NCBI GenBank assembly: GCA_017645645.1
Contig: JAGCOB010000012.1
Span: forward strand, 84,597-143,861
Direction of reading: 5' to 3'
Origin: Prevotella sp.
GTDB taxonomy: Bacteria > Bacteroidota > Bacteroidia > Bacteroidales > Bacteroidaceae
DNA: 59,265 nt
A program made the translations under genes and the position numbers. Of this stretch, positions 10,461 to 18,322 are shown piece by piece (the first letter of the stretch is position 1; every line of letters starts with the position of its first letter). Below the pieces are notes generated by a model. It was not told the origin of the DNA. It was given only the letters and a program-made list of their open reading frames with translations, and did not search any database.

Positions 10461-10480
10461 TGAAACTACTTTCATACTTT
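10461..10480 (+). promoter_or_regulatory. Putative operator, copy 1
   Basis: TGAAACTACTTTCATACTTT occurs here and, identically, at 12009-12028. In both places it ends exactly 56 bp before the -7 box. This copy lies above the Crp/Fnr-type regulator gene, suggesting autoregulation. Confidence 0.55.
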
Positions 10481-10512
10481 TACCATCGGTTACCCATTCA
10501 AAGGAGTCTTTC

Positions 10513-10543
10513 TTTGCCTTTTACTTATCTTTTTATATCTTTG
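10513..10543 (+). promoter_or_regulatory. Promoter of the Crp/Fnr-type regulator
   Basis: TTTG at 10513-10516, 19 bases, TATCTTTG at 10536-10543: a full match to the Bacteroidetes consensus. The ATG follows at 10564. Confidence 0.8.
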
Positions 10544-10563
10544 TCCCCAATAAACGGAATGAT

Positions 10564-11151
10564 ATGGAACAGAAATTCAGCAAAAATAGTATAGACCTTC
10601 AGGCGCTGCGTGAGTTCTGTGAGCGAGAGGGTGAAGTGGTAGTTTACCGCAAAGGTGATCAGATGGAGCGTGAGGGTGACCCTGCACGTTGGTTTGCCTT
10701 TATCACGGAGGGCTGCTTCAAGTATGTAACGCATGGCATCAGTGATGACAAGGAACATATTACATGGTTTTCGTTTGCAGGTGAATATGTGTGTGACTAT
10801 CCCCGTTCCCTTTATGGTCGTCCTGCAAAGTCCACGATAGAGGCAATGATGCCCAGCCGTGTGCTAAGAGTCAGCGGTGAACAGTTGATGCAGTTCTTCG
10901 GCCAGAGTATTGAGAAAATGGAACTACGTGCCGTCATTGGTGAGCATATCCTCTGTCAGTTCCATGAACGCTACCTCGACCTCCATCGCGCCACGGCCCG
11001 TGAGCGCTACGAGTTGTTGCTACAGCGTTGCCCTGGCATTGTGCAACACCTTCCACTCCATGCCATCTCCTCTTTCCTCTGCATTACTCCGCAGATGCTT
11101 TCCAAAATCCGCAAAGACATTACTTTTGCATGCAATGAGTCTTTATCATAA
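10564..11151 (+). CDS. Crp/Fnr-family transcriptional regulator
   Basis: 195 residues. The N-terminal two thirds form a cyclic-nucleotide-binding-type beta roll (VVVYRKGDQMEREGDPARWFAFITEGCFKY). The C-terminal helix-turn-helix is the short Bacteroidetes form (LHAISSFLCITPQMLSKIRK, about residues 165-184). The Arg and Glu of the classical cAMP cradle are not evident, so the ligand is unknown. It has its own consensus promoter and an upstream operator-like motif, also found before the envelope operon at 12211. The last ten codons lie in a 39-bp segment duplicated at 12083-12121. Confidence 0.85.
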   Translation: MEQKFSKNSIDLQALREFCEREGEVVVYRKGDQMEREGDPARWFAFITEGCFKYVTHGISDDKEHITWFSFAGEYVCDYPRSLYGRPAKSTIEAMMPSRVLRVSGEQLMQFFGQSIEKMELRAVIGEHILCQFHERYLDLHRATARERYELLLQRCPGIVQHLPLHAISSFLCITPQMLSKIRKDITFACNESLS

Positions 11152-11158
11152 AGGCTCT
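11120..11158 (+). repeat. Direct repeat, copy 1 (end of the regulator gene)
   Basis: 39 bp matching 12083-12121 with two mismatches, including 28 exact bases in the middle. It covers the last ten codons and stop of the regulator. With copy 2 it brackets the higBA pair and the second operator. Confidence 0.8.
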
Positions 11159-11186
11159 CTTGCATCATACAACCAGAAAATAATAC

Positions 11187-11552
11187 CTACACTCCCAGCA
11201 CGACGGCAGGAGAGATATTTAGTTTCTGGCTGATCAAACGTCCGACCTTCAGTGTCGGCTCACTCTTGCCGGTGACGATATCGCTCACACGGGCGGGACT
11301 CAGACCGAGCAGTTCAGAGAGTTTGGCCTGGCTCAGTCCCATCTCGAACATACGCAGTTTGATGACCTCAACCAGCGACGGGGCTGCTACGGGATAGTGC
11401 TCGTGTTCGTATTCAGCAACCATCTCGGAGATCATGTCCAGTTCCAGCAGGTTCTTGTCGTCGGCGGGCGTTTTGTTGCTCACCACCTTCAGCAGCTCCT
11501 CGATGCGTTCGCAGGCTGCCTTGTACTGTCTTTCGTTCTTAATCTGTGCCAT
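11187..11552 (-). CDS. higA: HigA-like antitoxin (XRE family)
   Basis: 121 residues. The C-terminal half is an XRE helix-turn-helix (MGLSQAKLSELLGLSPARVSDIVTGK, about residues 73-98). The N-terminal half is the helical dimer and toxin-binding part (YKAACERIEELLKVV) usual for HigA antitoxins of this layout. It starts 4 bp after the toxin gene. The toxin-first order is typical of HigBA. It should neutralise HigB and repress the shared promoter at 11870-11900. Confidence 0.85.
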   Translation of the reverse strand: MAQIKNERQYKAACERIEELLKVVSNKTPADDKNLLELDMISEMVAEYEHEHYPVAAPSLVEVIKLRMFEMGLSQAKLSELLGLSPARVSDIVTGKSEPTLKVGRLISQKLNISPAVVLGV

Positions 11553-11556
11553 AACC

Positions 11557-11853
11557 TTAAATATTTTTGATGTCCTTGATATTGTCGTAATCCTTGTGAG
11601 TCCCCACGAATCGCATGTACACCGTGCGTATGGCGAAAATGATCATTGCCACGATGCGGTAGTGGTTACCCTTGACATTGAAGACAAAGCGGTCATTCCC
11701 AACGTAGTCTGCAGTATTGAAGGTCTCCTTCACGTCAGAGACGCTGCCCCAGTCTGCATCTTCCGTCTTCTTATACCAGTCACGCATGGCGACATCCGCA
11801 TCGGGATGACATGCGATGAATTCCCTTATCATTTTGAATGAAATAATCCTCAT
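11557..11853 (-). CDS. higB: HigB-like mRNA interferase toxin
   Basis: 98 residues of the HigB_toxin family (RelE fold): MRIISFKMIREFIACHPDAD, ADWGSVSDVK, YVGNDRFVFNVKGNHYR and the C-terminal VYMRFVGTHKDYD all follow the family pattern. It is predicted to cleave mRNA at ribosomes when free of antitoxin. The promoter 16 bp upstream matches consensus. It is convergent with the regulator gene and lies between the 39-bp direct repeats. Confidence 0.85.
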   Translation of the reverse strand: MRIISFKMIREFIACHPDADVAMRDWYKKTEDADWGSVSDVKETFNTADYVGNDRFVFNVKGNHYRIVAMIIFAIRTVYMRFVGTHKDYDNIKDIKNI

Positions 11854-11869
11854 ATCTCATATTTTTCTG

Positions 11870-11900
11870 CAAAGATATACAAAATATTCCATATTTCAAA
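11870..11900 (-). promoter_or_regulatory. higBA promoter
   Basis: Minus strand TTTG at 11900-11897, 19 bases, TATCTTTG at 11877-11870. Full consensus match, 16 bp before the higB ATG. Confidence 0.8.
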
Positions 11901-12003
11901 ATGTTTTTCTATTATTCTGAACGTTTGCCGCTATATTTAACATTTCGTGAAGAAAAAATAGCCGACGTAATCACTGCATTGCCATGACAAGAAAAACTCA
12001 TAC

Positions 12004-12028
12004 AAGTATGAAACTACTTTCATACTTT
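12004..12028 (+). promoter_or_regulatory. Putative operator, copy 2 (perfect dyad)
   Basis: AAGTATGAAA and its exact reverse complement are separated by four bases (12004-12027). It contains the 20-bp motif shared with 10461-10480. The dyad form suits a homodimeric Crp/Fnr-type regulator. It ends 56 bp before the -7 box, as in copy 1. It lies in the 357-bp gap 11854-12210. Confidence 0.6.
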
Positions 12029-12082
12029 CGCCTTCGGCATCCGATTTATAGGTCTTGCCGAAGATTTTTCGTGTTACTTATC

Positions 12083-12121
12083 TTACCTTTGCATGCAATG
12101 AGTCTTTATCATAAATGCTCT
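12083..12121 (+). repeat. Direct repeat, copy 2, containing the operon -7 box
   Basis: Second copy of the 39-bp repeat (see 11120-11158). The TACCTTTG at 12084-12091 inside it is the only good -7 element before the operon. No TTTG lies at -33, which would suit a promoter that needs an activator. Confidence 0.65.
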
Positions 12122-12141
12122 TTTGATTATTAATAATTATG

Positions 12142-12172
12142 AGCGTCATCCGTCGTGATGACGGTTGGCGCT
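12142..12172 (+). promoter_or_regulatory. Stable hairpin in the operon 5' leader
   Basis: AGCGTCA pairs with TGGCGCT and CCGTC with GACGG around a GTGAT loop (12 pairs, one U-U mismatch), 38 bp before the ATG. There is no T-run, so it is a leader stem and not a terminator. Confidence 0.55.
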
Positions 12173-12210
12173 TAACATATAAGGAACTTAATTAAAAAAT
12201 ATAAAACGAA

Positions 12211-13665
12211 ATGAACAAGAAAACAATTATTACAATGATGTTCGCCCTCGTCGCAATGACGGGGCTGGCACAGACAAAGACAGCAACTGTCACTGGTTAT
12301 TCACCTGCTCTGAAAGACGGCACGCTGGTGCTGGCCGGAACAGGCACTCTTGTAAATGTTGTAGATACCGTCCAAAGCGGCCATTTCGCCTTCACTCTAC
12401 CCGTAGAGGAACTCACCAATGGCTTTCTCGGTTTAATGGGGGAAGGTTGTCCCAATTTTAATTTAACTCTCTTTCTGCGTCCCGGCGTGACTGTGAAAGT
12501 GACGGGCGATGACTGCTTCTACCCTTTATGGAAAGTGGAAAGCCCCTTGCCCGAGCAACAAACAGAGAGCCGTATAACGGAGCATTGCCGTGACGTGATA
12601 ACAGAATTAATGCAGATGGACTTGGCTCATAAACCTTGGGCAGAGAGAGAAGTCGTAGAGATGAAGTATATGAAGCAACAAATGGACATCCTGCCCTCAC
12701 TGCCTGTGGACGCTGCTACCATCCGTGCACTATGGGGCATATCCATGACTGCAAAGAACACTCCAAACTTCCCACATATGGAGCAGTTAAAGCAACTGGA
12801 AAAGACAATTGCTGCACGGGCCCCTAAAGGATTTGAGGAGCAGTTGGCAGAGATTCACAATTATGTCTATCCGCCACGACTCTTGCAGGTGGGTGATGAA
12901 GCTGTTGATGCCGAACTCCTTGATATGCAAGGACAGAAACATTGTCTGTTCGAAGCCTTTGCCAATGGCAAATATGTGTTGCTTGACTTCTGGGGCATCG
13001 GCTGTGGTCCATGCATGATGTCTGAGCCAGAGATGAGAGAGGTCTACGAGAGGATGAAGGATAAACTGGAAATCGTTGCTATCAATCAGAATAAACTCTC
13101 TGAGTGGCAGAAGCATGAATTCAGCAAGCGCATCGTTGGGAAGAACTGGAACAACGCCATGAAGGATATCAGCAGCAAATACTGCGATATGGGCGCCATC
13201 CCTTATTATGTAATGATTTCGCCTGACAAGCGTATCATATGGAAGGCTGTGGGCTATCAGCCTGGATATTTCATGGGAATGGCAGAAGCCCTCGATGGTC
13301 CCAAGCAGGACAACAGTTCCAATCTCCAGCTTGCCATTCGCAAAGTTGATTTCAATGCCAACGGCACCGCCATTACTTTCCGCTATTACGCCCATAAGAC
13401 TTCTTGGTTCAGTATTGCCAAAGGTTCCTTCCTAACTGCTAACGGCAAGAAATACAAGTTGACAGCAGCCGATGGCATCACGCTCGACGAGAATCATTAT
13501 ACTCAGGTGAAAGCCTCCGAATCTACGGACGAGTTTTTAGGCAACACTTACTATTCTGACTTTACGCTCACCTTCGAGCCATTCGACACCATCCCCACCA
13601 CCTTCGACTTCATAGAGGGCGATGTACAAGGTGCTTTCGTCATCCGCAATGTTTCAGCAAAATAG
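12211..13665 (+). CDS. Secreted thioredoxin-like protein (TlpA/DUF4369-like)
   Basis: 484 residues with a signal peptide (MNKKTIITMMFALVAMTGLAQ). Residues about 22-110 are a beta-rich DUF4369-like domain. The thioredoxin fold begins near residue 230 with VLLDFWGIGCGPCMMSEPEM, whose CGPC is a redox-active pair, and continues through VAINQNK and the cis-Pro segment GAIPYYVM. The extra C-terminal beta domain (about residues 375-484) is unusual. It probably acts as a periplasmic disulfide reductase for an envelope partner, plausibly the barrel protein 6 bp downstream. First gene of the three-gene operon below operator copy 2. Confidence 0.8.
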   Translation: MNKKTIITMMFALVAMTGLAQTKTATVTGYSPALKDGTLVLAGTGTLVNVVDTVQSGHFAFTLPVEELTNGFLGLMGEGCPNFNLTLFLRPGVTVKVTGDDCFYPLWKVESPLPEQQTESRITEHCRDVITELMQMDLAHKPWAEREVVEMKYMKQQMDILPSLPVDAATIRALWGISMTAKNTPNFPHMEQLKQLEKTIAARAPKGFEEQLAEIHNYVYPPRLLQVGDEAVDAELLDMQGQKHCLFEAFANGKYVLLDFWGIGCGPCMMSEPEMREVYERMKDKLEIVAINQNKLSEWQKHEFSKRIVGKNWNNAMKDISSKYCDMGAIPYYVMISPDKRIIWKAVGYQPGYFMGMAEALDGPKQDNSSNLQLAIRKVDFNANGTAITFRYYAHKTSWFSIAKGSFLTANGKKYKLTAADGITLDENHYTQVKASESTDEFLGNTYYSDFTLTFEPFDTIPTTFDFIEGDVQGAFVIRNVSAK

Positions 13666-13671
13666 GAAATA

Positions 13672-15894
13672 ATGAACAAGAAAACTAAGAAAAACTTCAA
13701 ACGATTCCTGATATTGATGACTATGCTATCGGTTGCAACCTTCGGGATGGCTCAGACTGACAGTACAACCGTTAATAACGATTCCATCACATGGGACCAA
13801 GAATTAGAGGGAGTTACTGTTAAAGCCCAACGTCAATTGATTAAACAAGACATTGACCGTATAGGCTATGATGTGCAGGCCGATGAGGAATCAAAGACGT
13901 TAACAGTCCTCGATTTGTTGCGTAAGGTGCCGATGGTAACCGTTGATGGCGAAGAGAATATAAAAGTAAAAGGAAATAGTAATTTCAAAATTTATAAGAA
14001 TGGGCATCTTGATCCCAGCCTTTCCAAGAATGCGAAGGAAATCTTGAAGTCCATGCCTGCCTCGATGGTGAAACGTATCGAAGTCATTGCCGACCCAGGA
14101 GCACGTGAAGATGCCGAGGGTGTGAATGCCATCTTAAACATCGTGATGATGGATGGTCGTAGTTTCAATGGTGTCACAGGAGGAGTTAACCTCTCTTATA
14201 GTACCACAAAAGCACCCAGTATCAGTGGAAACATAACAACGCAATTCGGTAAGGCGATTGTCTCAATTGATGCAGGTTATAACAAGATGACGGAAAAGAG
14301 TTCCGAGAGTATCCGAGACACGGAACGAACTTATCTGGAATCAGGCAGAACGTTGAAATCACATTCAGAAGGTTCTAACCCTGGCGACATTTTCTACACA
14401 GACCTTAGTGCCAGTTACGACATTGATACGCTCAATCTGATATCTGCATCGTTCGGAGGCTATTTCTATAAGATCAATGTTCAGGGCGGTGGTCCAACAG
14501 CCATGTATGACGCCAATCAGCAACCTCTCTATAGTTACAACGAGCATTACTGGATGCCTGGCTACAAACATCACTCATGGAACGGACGGTTGGATTATGA
14601 ACATAAGACCAAACGTGAAGGCGAAAAGCTGACTTTATCCTATATGCTTGCCCTGACCCGTCAGCGTACAGAACAGGAAAGTAATTTTACTGAGATTGTC
14701 GGTAACCCTTTCAGTTATACAGGCTATCTTATCAACAGCAAGGAGAACTTCACAGAGCACACCTTTCAGGCAGACTATATCAGGCCACTTTGGAAAGGAC
14801 ATAAGTTAGAAGTAGGCGGCAAGTATATCAATCGTCAAAACAGTAGTCATTCGACTCAGTCATTTAATCAGTCGCCTCAGCCACCGTCTTTTGATACAGA
14901 GTTTGAACATACCACACAGGTGGCAGCCATCTATACTGACTATCACCTGACGTTAGGCAAATGGTCTGCCCGTGCAGGATTACGCTATGAATACAGTTAT
15001 ATGAAAGCTCATTATCCTGACGGAAAGAGTACAGACTTTAGTGACCGGTTGAACGACTGGGTACCTCAGGCCAGCATCAAGTATCAGATTAATGATGCCA
15101 ACTCACTGAAACTGAACTATACCACCAGCATCTCCCGCCCTGGTATTTCCTATCTGAATCCTGCAGTCACTGAAAGTCCTGAAGGGGTTAACTTCGGAAA
15201 CGATCATCTGACCAGTTCACATCAACAGTCCCTAACCTTATTATACATGTATGTATCGCCCCGCCTGACCTTACAACTGGCACCTATGTACCGATTCTAC
15301 AATGGAGGTATTGGCGATATCCATTTTGTCAAGGACAACAAAATCTACATCACCATCGACAATATCGAACGCTTGCGCCGCTATGAAGTAGAAACCTATC
15401 TACAATGGCAGCCTTTTGACAAGACAACCATTGTCTTCAACGGGAATTTCCGCCATGACAGTTATAAGAATCCCAGTCTGCAATTAGAGAATTCCGTTTG
15501 GAGTGGATTCTATTATGCATCCTTAACACAGAAACTCCCATGGAAACTGAGGCTGACCATTAGTAGCTACGGACAGATTGGTCATGAAGCTTATAATGTC
15601 TATGGCCATACCAGTTCTTGGTTTAGCTATAGTGCTGCCTTGCAACGTTCTTTCCTCAAGGAAGACCGTCTGACATTACGCCTCTACGCTAATATGCCCT
15701 TCAACAAGTATTACCATAACGAGTCTGTCACCAATCAGGGTGATTATACAGGAGTCAGCAAGCACGATTACCTTGGCCGCAGGTTTCAAATCAGTCTTTC
15801 CTACCGTTTCGGCAAACTCAAGGCCAGCGTAAAGAAAACTGAGACCACTATCGAAAACAGTGATGTGGTGGGAGGCATCAGCAAAGGACAATAA
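13672..15894 (+). CDS. Outer-membrane beta-barrel protein (TonB-receptor-like plug)
   Basis: 740 residues with a signal peptide ending FGMAQ. Residues about 40-160 form a plug-like domain (VLDLLRKVPMVTVDGEENIKVKGNSN split at the usual point, and ASMVKRIEVIADPGAREDAEG). The rest is a long series of amphipathic strands typical of the OMP_b-brl_3 family. No SusD partner and no N-terminal carboxypeptidase-like domain are present. These proteins are TonB-receptor-like but their cargo is seldom known. The ATG is 6 bp after the thioredoxin-like gene, indicating one transcript. Confidence 0.8.
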   Translation: MNKKTKKNFKRFLILMTMLSVATFGMAQTDSTTVNNDSITWDQELEGVTVKAQRQLIKQDIDRIGYDVQADEESKTLTVLDLLRKVPMVTVDGEENIKVKGNSNFKIYKNGHLDPSLSKNAKEILKSMPASMVKRIEVIADPGAREDAEGVNAILNIVMMDGRSFNGVTGGVNLSYSTTKAPSISGNITTQFGKAIVSIDAGYNKMTEKSSESIRDTERTYLESGRTLKSHSEGSNPGDIFYTDLSASYDIDTLNLISASFGGYFYKINVQGGGPTAMYDANQQPLYSYNEHYWMPGYKHHSWNGRLDYEHKTKREGEKLTLSYMLALTRQRTEQESNFTEIVGNPFSYTGYLINSKENFTEHTFQADYIRPLWKGHKLEVGGKYINRQNSSHSTQSFNQSPQPPSFDTEFEHTTQVAAIYTDYHLTLGKWSARAGLRYEYSYMKAHYPDGKSTDFSDRLNDWVPQASIKYQINDANSLKLNYTTSISRPGISYLNPAVTESPEGVNFGNDHLTSSHQQSLTLLYMYVSPRLTLQLAPMYRFYNGGIGDIHFVKDNKIYITIDNIERLRRYEVETYLQWQPFDKTTIVFNGNFRHDSYKNPSLQLENSVWSGFYYASLTQKLPWKLRLTISSYGQIGHEAYNVYGHTSSWFSYSAALQRSFLKEDRLTLRLYANMPFNKYYHNESVTNQGDYTGVSKHDYLGRRFQISLSYRFGKLKASVKKTETTIENSDVVGGISKGQ

Positions 15895-15930
15895 TCAAAA
15901 TAATAAGGAAATCTCTAAGACGAAACAAAT

Positions 15931-16512
15931 ATGAACAAGAAAACAATTATTACAATAATGCTTGCCCTCGTCACATTGACAGGGCAGGCACAAGAGATTA
16001 AAAAGAACGAGACAACCATCAACGACTATATCCCTTTGCTCAATGCAAAAGGCTATCAGGCATACAGCTTTGATGCCAGTGCGTTAAAAGGTCGGAATGT
16101 GGAAATCTACTGCAGGGAATTTGTGAACGGGAAAGAAGTCGATGACTCTCCTCGTCTTTTATTCCCATATTATTTTGAGGCAAGGGGTGACAAACTGATT
16201 ATCGGTTTTCTTCCTTCAGAAACAGATTCCTTAGCCCAGTATTGTTTCAGTTGGGAGAATACACTTTCCTACCATTCCTCGTTGAAACTAAAGCAAATCT
16301 ACTGGGAGAGTGCAAACAAGTATATATACTCATACAGGTCGGATCCTTTCGAATCCACATCGCCATTAGAAAAAGAAACCTTCATTCCGCTCGTGTATTA
16401 TTCTTCATTCTGGTATGATGCGAAGGATAAGGTAACCCGCTGTTGCGGTAGTATCTCTGATATTACCCCAAATAGTCCTCATTACTACATCCTCGGAATA
16501 AAATACTATTAG
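15931..16512 (+). CDS. Small secreted protein, unknown function
   Basis: 193 residues. The signal peptide (MNKKTIITIMLALVTLTGQAQ) is encoded by DNA 55 of 63 bases identical to the signal-peptide region of the gene at 12211, so the segment was copied within the operon. The mature part is beta-rich and tyrosine-rich with no family I recognise (KNETTINDYIPLLNAKGY, RLLFPYYFEARGDKLIIG). It is the third gene of the operon, 36 bp after the barrel gene. It may be an accessory subunit of the same envelope system, an inference from position only. Confidence 0.65.
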   Translation: MNKKTIITIMLALVTLTGQAQEIKKNETTINDYIPLLNAKGYQAYSFDASALKGRNVEIYCREFVNGKEVDDSPRLLFPYYFEARGDKLIIGFLPSETDSLAQYCFSWENTLSYHSSLKLKQIYWESANKYIYSYRSDPFESTSPLEKETFIPLVYYSSFWYDAKDKVTRCCGSISDITPNSPHYYILGIKYY

Positions 16513-16642
16513 TTTACAGATGTTCAAAAAGTTTGTAAAGTTTAGACGCTCCAAACGGGGTGAATGGAGCGTTCAAACGCATCGTTTGTAAGCCACAAAC
16601 CACTCGAAAACATATTGTTTTCAAAAAGAATATATGGAAAAG

Positions 16643-16674
16643 TTTGGTAGTATCAGAAATTATTCGTACTTTTG
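16643..16674 (+). promoter_or_regulatory. Promoter of a putative small RNA
   Basis: TTTG at 16643-16646, 20 bases, TACTTTTG at 16667-16674. No plus-strand protein gene follows; a terminator comes about 45 bp after the predicted start. Confidence 0.6.
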
Positions 16675-16679
16675 CATCA

Positions 16680-16751
16680 GCTTCCAATAGGAAGTTAGCC
16701 AACTCTAAGGAGCGAGCATCGCGGGGAGATTAATTCTCCCCGTAGTTTTTT
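16680..16751 (+). ncRNA. Candidate small RNA, about 70 nt
   Basis: The predicted transcript runs from just after the -7 box to an intrinsic terminator. It begins with a small hairpin (CTTCC, loop AATA, GGAAG at 16681-16694), has about 27 single-stranded bases, and ends with the terminator stem. No ORF of useful length fits. The region 16513-16749 has no gene otherwise. No known RNA family was recognised. Confidence 0.45.
16722..16751 (+). terminator. Intrinsic terminator of the candidate small RNA
   Basis: CGGGGAGA pairs with TCTCCCCG (8 bp, loop TTAAT), followed by TAG and six T. The T-run is on the plus strand only, so it does not serve the convergent minus-strand gene. Confidence 0.75.
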
Positions 16752-17181
16752 ATAGAAAGTTACTATTACTGAAAAACAAACGTTTCTTGCCTTTTTCATA
16801 TAACCATACTTCATCCATCGTTGTTCCAATTTTCAGTCGAGCCATAATTGCTTTACGGATAATTTTGTCCGACGCCCCTTTGGTGTTGTCAATAATAATG
16901 CAATTTGCCTGTAAAAGTCCATGTGCGAGCATGTTTTTGATTTTACGCCGATTCCAAGGTTTCTCGAATCCTTCGTATTCATAAAACTTTCCGTCAACTA
17001 AAAGGTCAGGACATTTCCTTTCAAACTTTGTCCCTATTAACGAACCGAATACTACTTTGTATTCCTCACTCTTGAAATGGCAACTGGTGAGAAGAAAAAC
17101 TTCTATCCCCTCTTTTGCAAACAATGAGGCAAGAGTAAAGATAGTTTTATAGTCAGGTTTTGATTTGTCTACTCCATTCAT
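16750..17181 (-). CDS. CdiA C-terminal-like nuclease, stand-alone
   Basis: 143 residues, no signal peptide. The segment CPDLLVDGKFYEYEGF, then a basic helix (KPWNRRKIKNMLAHGLLQA) and CIIIDNTKGASDKIIRKAI resemble the CdiA_C tRNA-nuclease fold (Barnase/EndoU/ColicinE5-like superfamily). In that fold a PDxxVxGxxxExK-like strand carries the active site; here the Lys of ExK is replaced by Gly-Phe. There is no delivery domain and no immunity gene beside it. The base composition is visibly A+T-richer than its neighbours, suggesting acquisition. It could instead be a nuclease-like protein of a mobile element. Family assignment is by pattern from memory. Confidence 0.5.
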   Translation of the reverse strand: MNGVDKSKPDYKTIFTLASLFAKEGIEVFLLTSCHFKSEEYKVVFGSLIGTKFERKCPDLLVDGKFYEYEGFEKPWNRRKIKNMLAHGLLQANCIIIDNTKGASDKIIRKAIMARLKIGTTMDEVWLYEKGKKRLFFSNSNFL

Positions 17182-17287
17182 TATATGGACACAGCCACCA
17201 CTTTTATAGGTTTTGACTGTTGTAAACAGTTCTGTTGATATGTCTTGTCATATTATTGTTAAATAGTTGATATCGCTATTCGGAATG

Positions 17288-17318
17288 CAAAGGTACAAAG
17301 ATTATCTGATAGTCGCAA
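17288..17318 (-). promoter_or_regulatory. Promoter of the CdiA-like nuclease gene
   Basis: Minus strand TTG at 17318-17316, 20 bases, TACCTTTG at 17295-17288, about 105 bp before the ATG at 17181. Confidence 0.6.
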
Positions 17319-17365
17319 GTGTTTCAAAGAAAAACCATTGAATAACAAAAGAATGGGGGAAACAA

Positions 17366-17391
17366 AAAGGAGTGCTTTAGAGCACTCCTTT
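17366..17391 (-). terminator. Terminator of the lipoprotein gene
   Basis: AAAGGAGTGCT and AGCACTCCTTT arms (11 bp, loop of four) just below the stop at 17401, with a T-run on the minus strand (plus-strand A-run at 17361-17368). Confidence 0.8.
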
Positions 17392-17400
17392 ATACCTCAT

Positions 17401-18192
17401 TTAATAATACGTGATGGTCCTTTCTTGGATATAGTATTCCTTGCTGTAGTCCTTGGCGGGATTCTCATTACCCTCATATTCTTCGGTGGTCTGCATGATG
17501 TCGAAATACATCTCACGTGCTGTCCAGTTGCCCTTTTCGTCGAACTTTGTGTATTTGTAGCGGATGTCCGTCTTATAGATATCGGCACAGGCTTGTCCGT
17601 CGATATGCATGCTGCTTGGATAGAGTTGGTCGTCCTTATAGGTGAGTGCGTAACTTTCTCCTTCTTCCCAGCCACCCCATTCAATGGCTTTGATACGTCC
17701 CTGTTTGTCGTATTCGAAAGAGTAGTCGTAGCCTTCCCAGTGATTCGCATTTTCACGGTTGCTGTAACTGATGATGCGTCCCTCCTTGTCACGAGACATC
17801 TTTGATTCTTTCGAGCGTCCCTTGATGAACTTGCCGTCGGCATCATAGACATACGGATTGGCATAGGAGTCCAGAGTCACGCGTCCTTTCTCGTCAAAGG
17901 TAGTGAGACTATCCGTTCTGTTGGAAACAATTCCTTTAACCAATTTGTTACCTTCAAGTGTCGCCTGATAAGTTGTTGTCACCACTTTTGCCACGCAACC
18001 CTTGAAGCCAAATGAGGTGGCATCGGTAGTGTTATAGTCTAAGTTGGGTTTCTCCTCTTCTACTGTTGCACTGTCCGCCACCGCTGTGCTGTCACTGGTA
18101 CCTTCGGCATCAGTTGTCTTACCGTTTTGCTTGCATGAGCTCACCACGAAAACAATGGCGAGAGTCGTCAGAAAGAAAATAGATTTTTTCAT
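17401..18192 (-). CDS. Lipoprotein with YD/RHS-like repeats, unknown function
   Basis: 263 residues from the ATG at 18192. The open frame extends further upstream but crosses the -7 box at 18226-18233, so the longer start is rejected. A lipoprotein signal ends at Cys20 (FVVSSC), followed by an acidic, Ser/Thr-rich linker. The body has short repeats of the form TTFDEKGRVT, YVYDADGKFI, FEYDKQGRIKAIEW and TKFDEKGNWT, resembling RHS/YD motifs that form beta strands. It is probably anchored in the outer membrane. Its partner is unknown. Confidence 0.7.
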   Translation of the reverse strand: MKKSIFFLTTLAIVFVVSSCKQNGKTTDAEGTSDSTAVADSATVEEEKPNLDYNTTDATSFGFKGCVAKVVTTTYQATLEGNKLVKGIVSNRTDSLTTFDEKGRVTLDSYANPYVYDADGKFIKGRSKESKMSRDKEGRIISYSNRENANHWEGYDYSFEYDKQGRIKAIEWGGWEEGESYALTYKDDQLYPSSMHIDGQACADIYKTDIRYKYTKFDEKGNWTAREMYFDIMQTTEEYEGNENPAKDYSKEYYIQERTITYY

Positions 18193-18225
18193 TGTTTCAA
18201 TGTTATAGGTTAAGTTTATTGCGTG

Positions 18226-18295
18226 CAAAGATACAAAATAAAAAAGAAAAAAGTACAAGAAGTCATCGTAGAATAAAAAAAATATCGTATCTTTG
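18226..18295. promoter_or_regulatory. Divergent -7 elements for the lipoprotein and MerR genes
   Basis: Minus-strand TATCTTTG at 18233-18226 serves the lipoprotein and plus-strand TATCTTTG at 18288-18295 serves the MerR gene. No clear -33 TTTG is seen for the plus-strand one. The positions decide both start codons (18192 and 18323). Confidence 0.6.
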
Positions 18296-18322
18296 CAACA
18301 TCAGTATAATAGAACGACGATT

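Noticed and set aside
12787-13395. 202-codon minus-strand ORF opposite the thioredoxin-like gene
   Set aside because: It mirrors the thioredoxin-fold coding sequence and has no recognisable motif.
16680-16751. 6S RNA, tmRNA or tRNA assignment for the small transcript
   Set aside because: Too short, and without the central bubble of 6S, the tag ORF of tmRNA or a cloverleaf.
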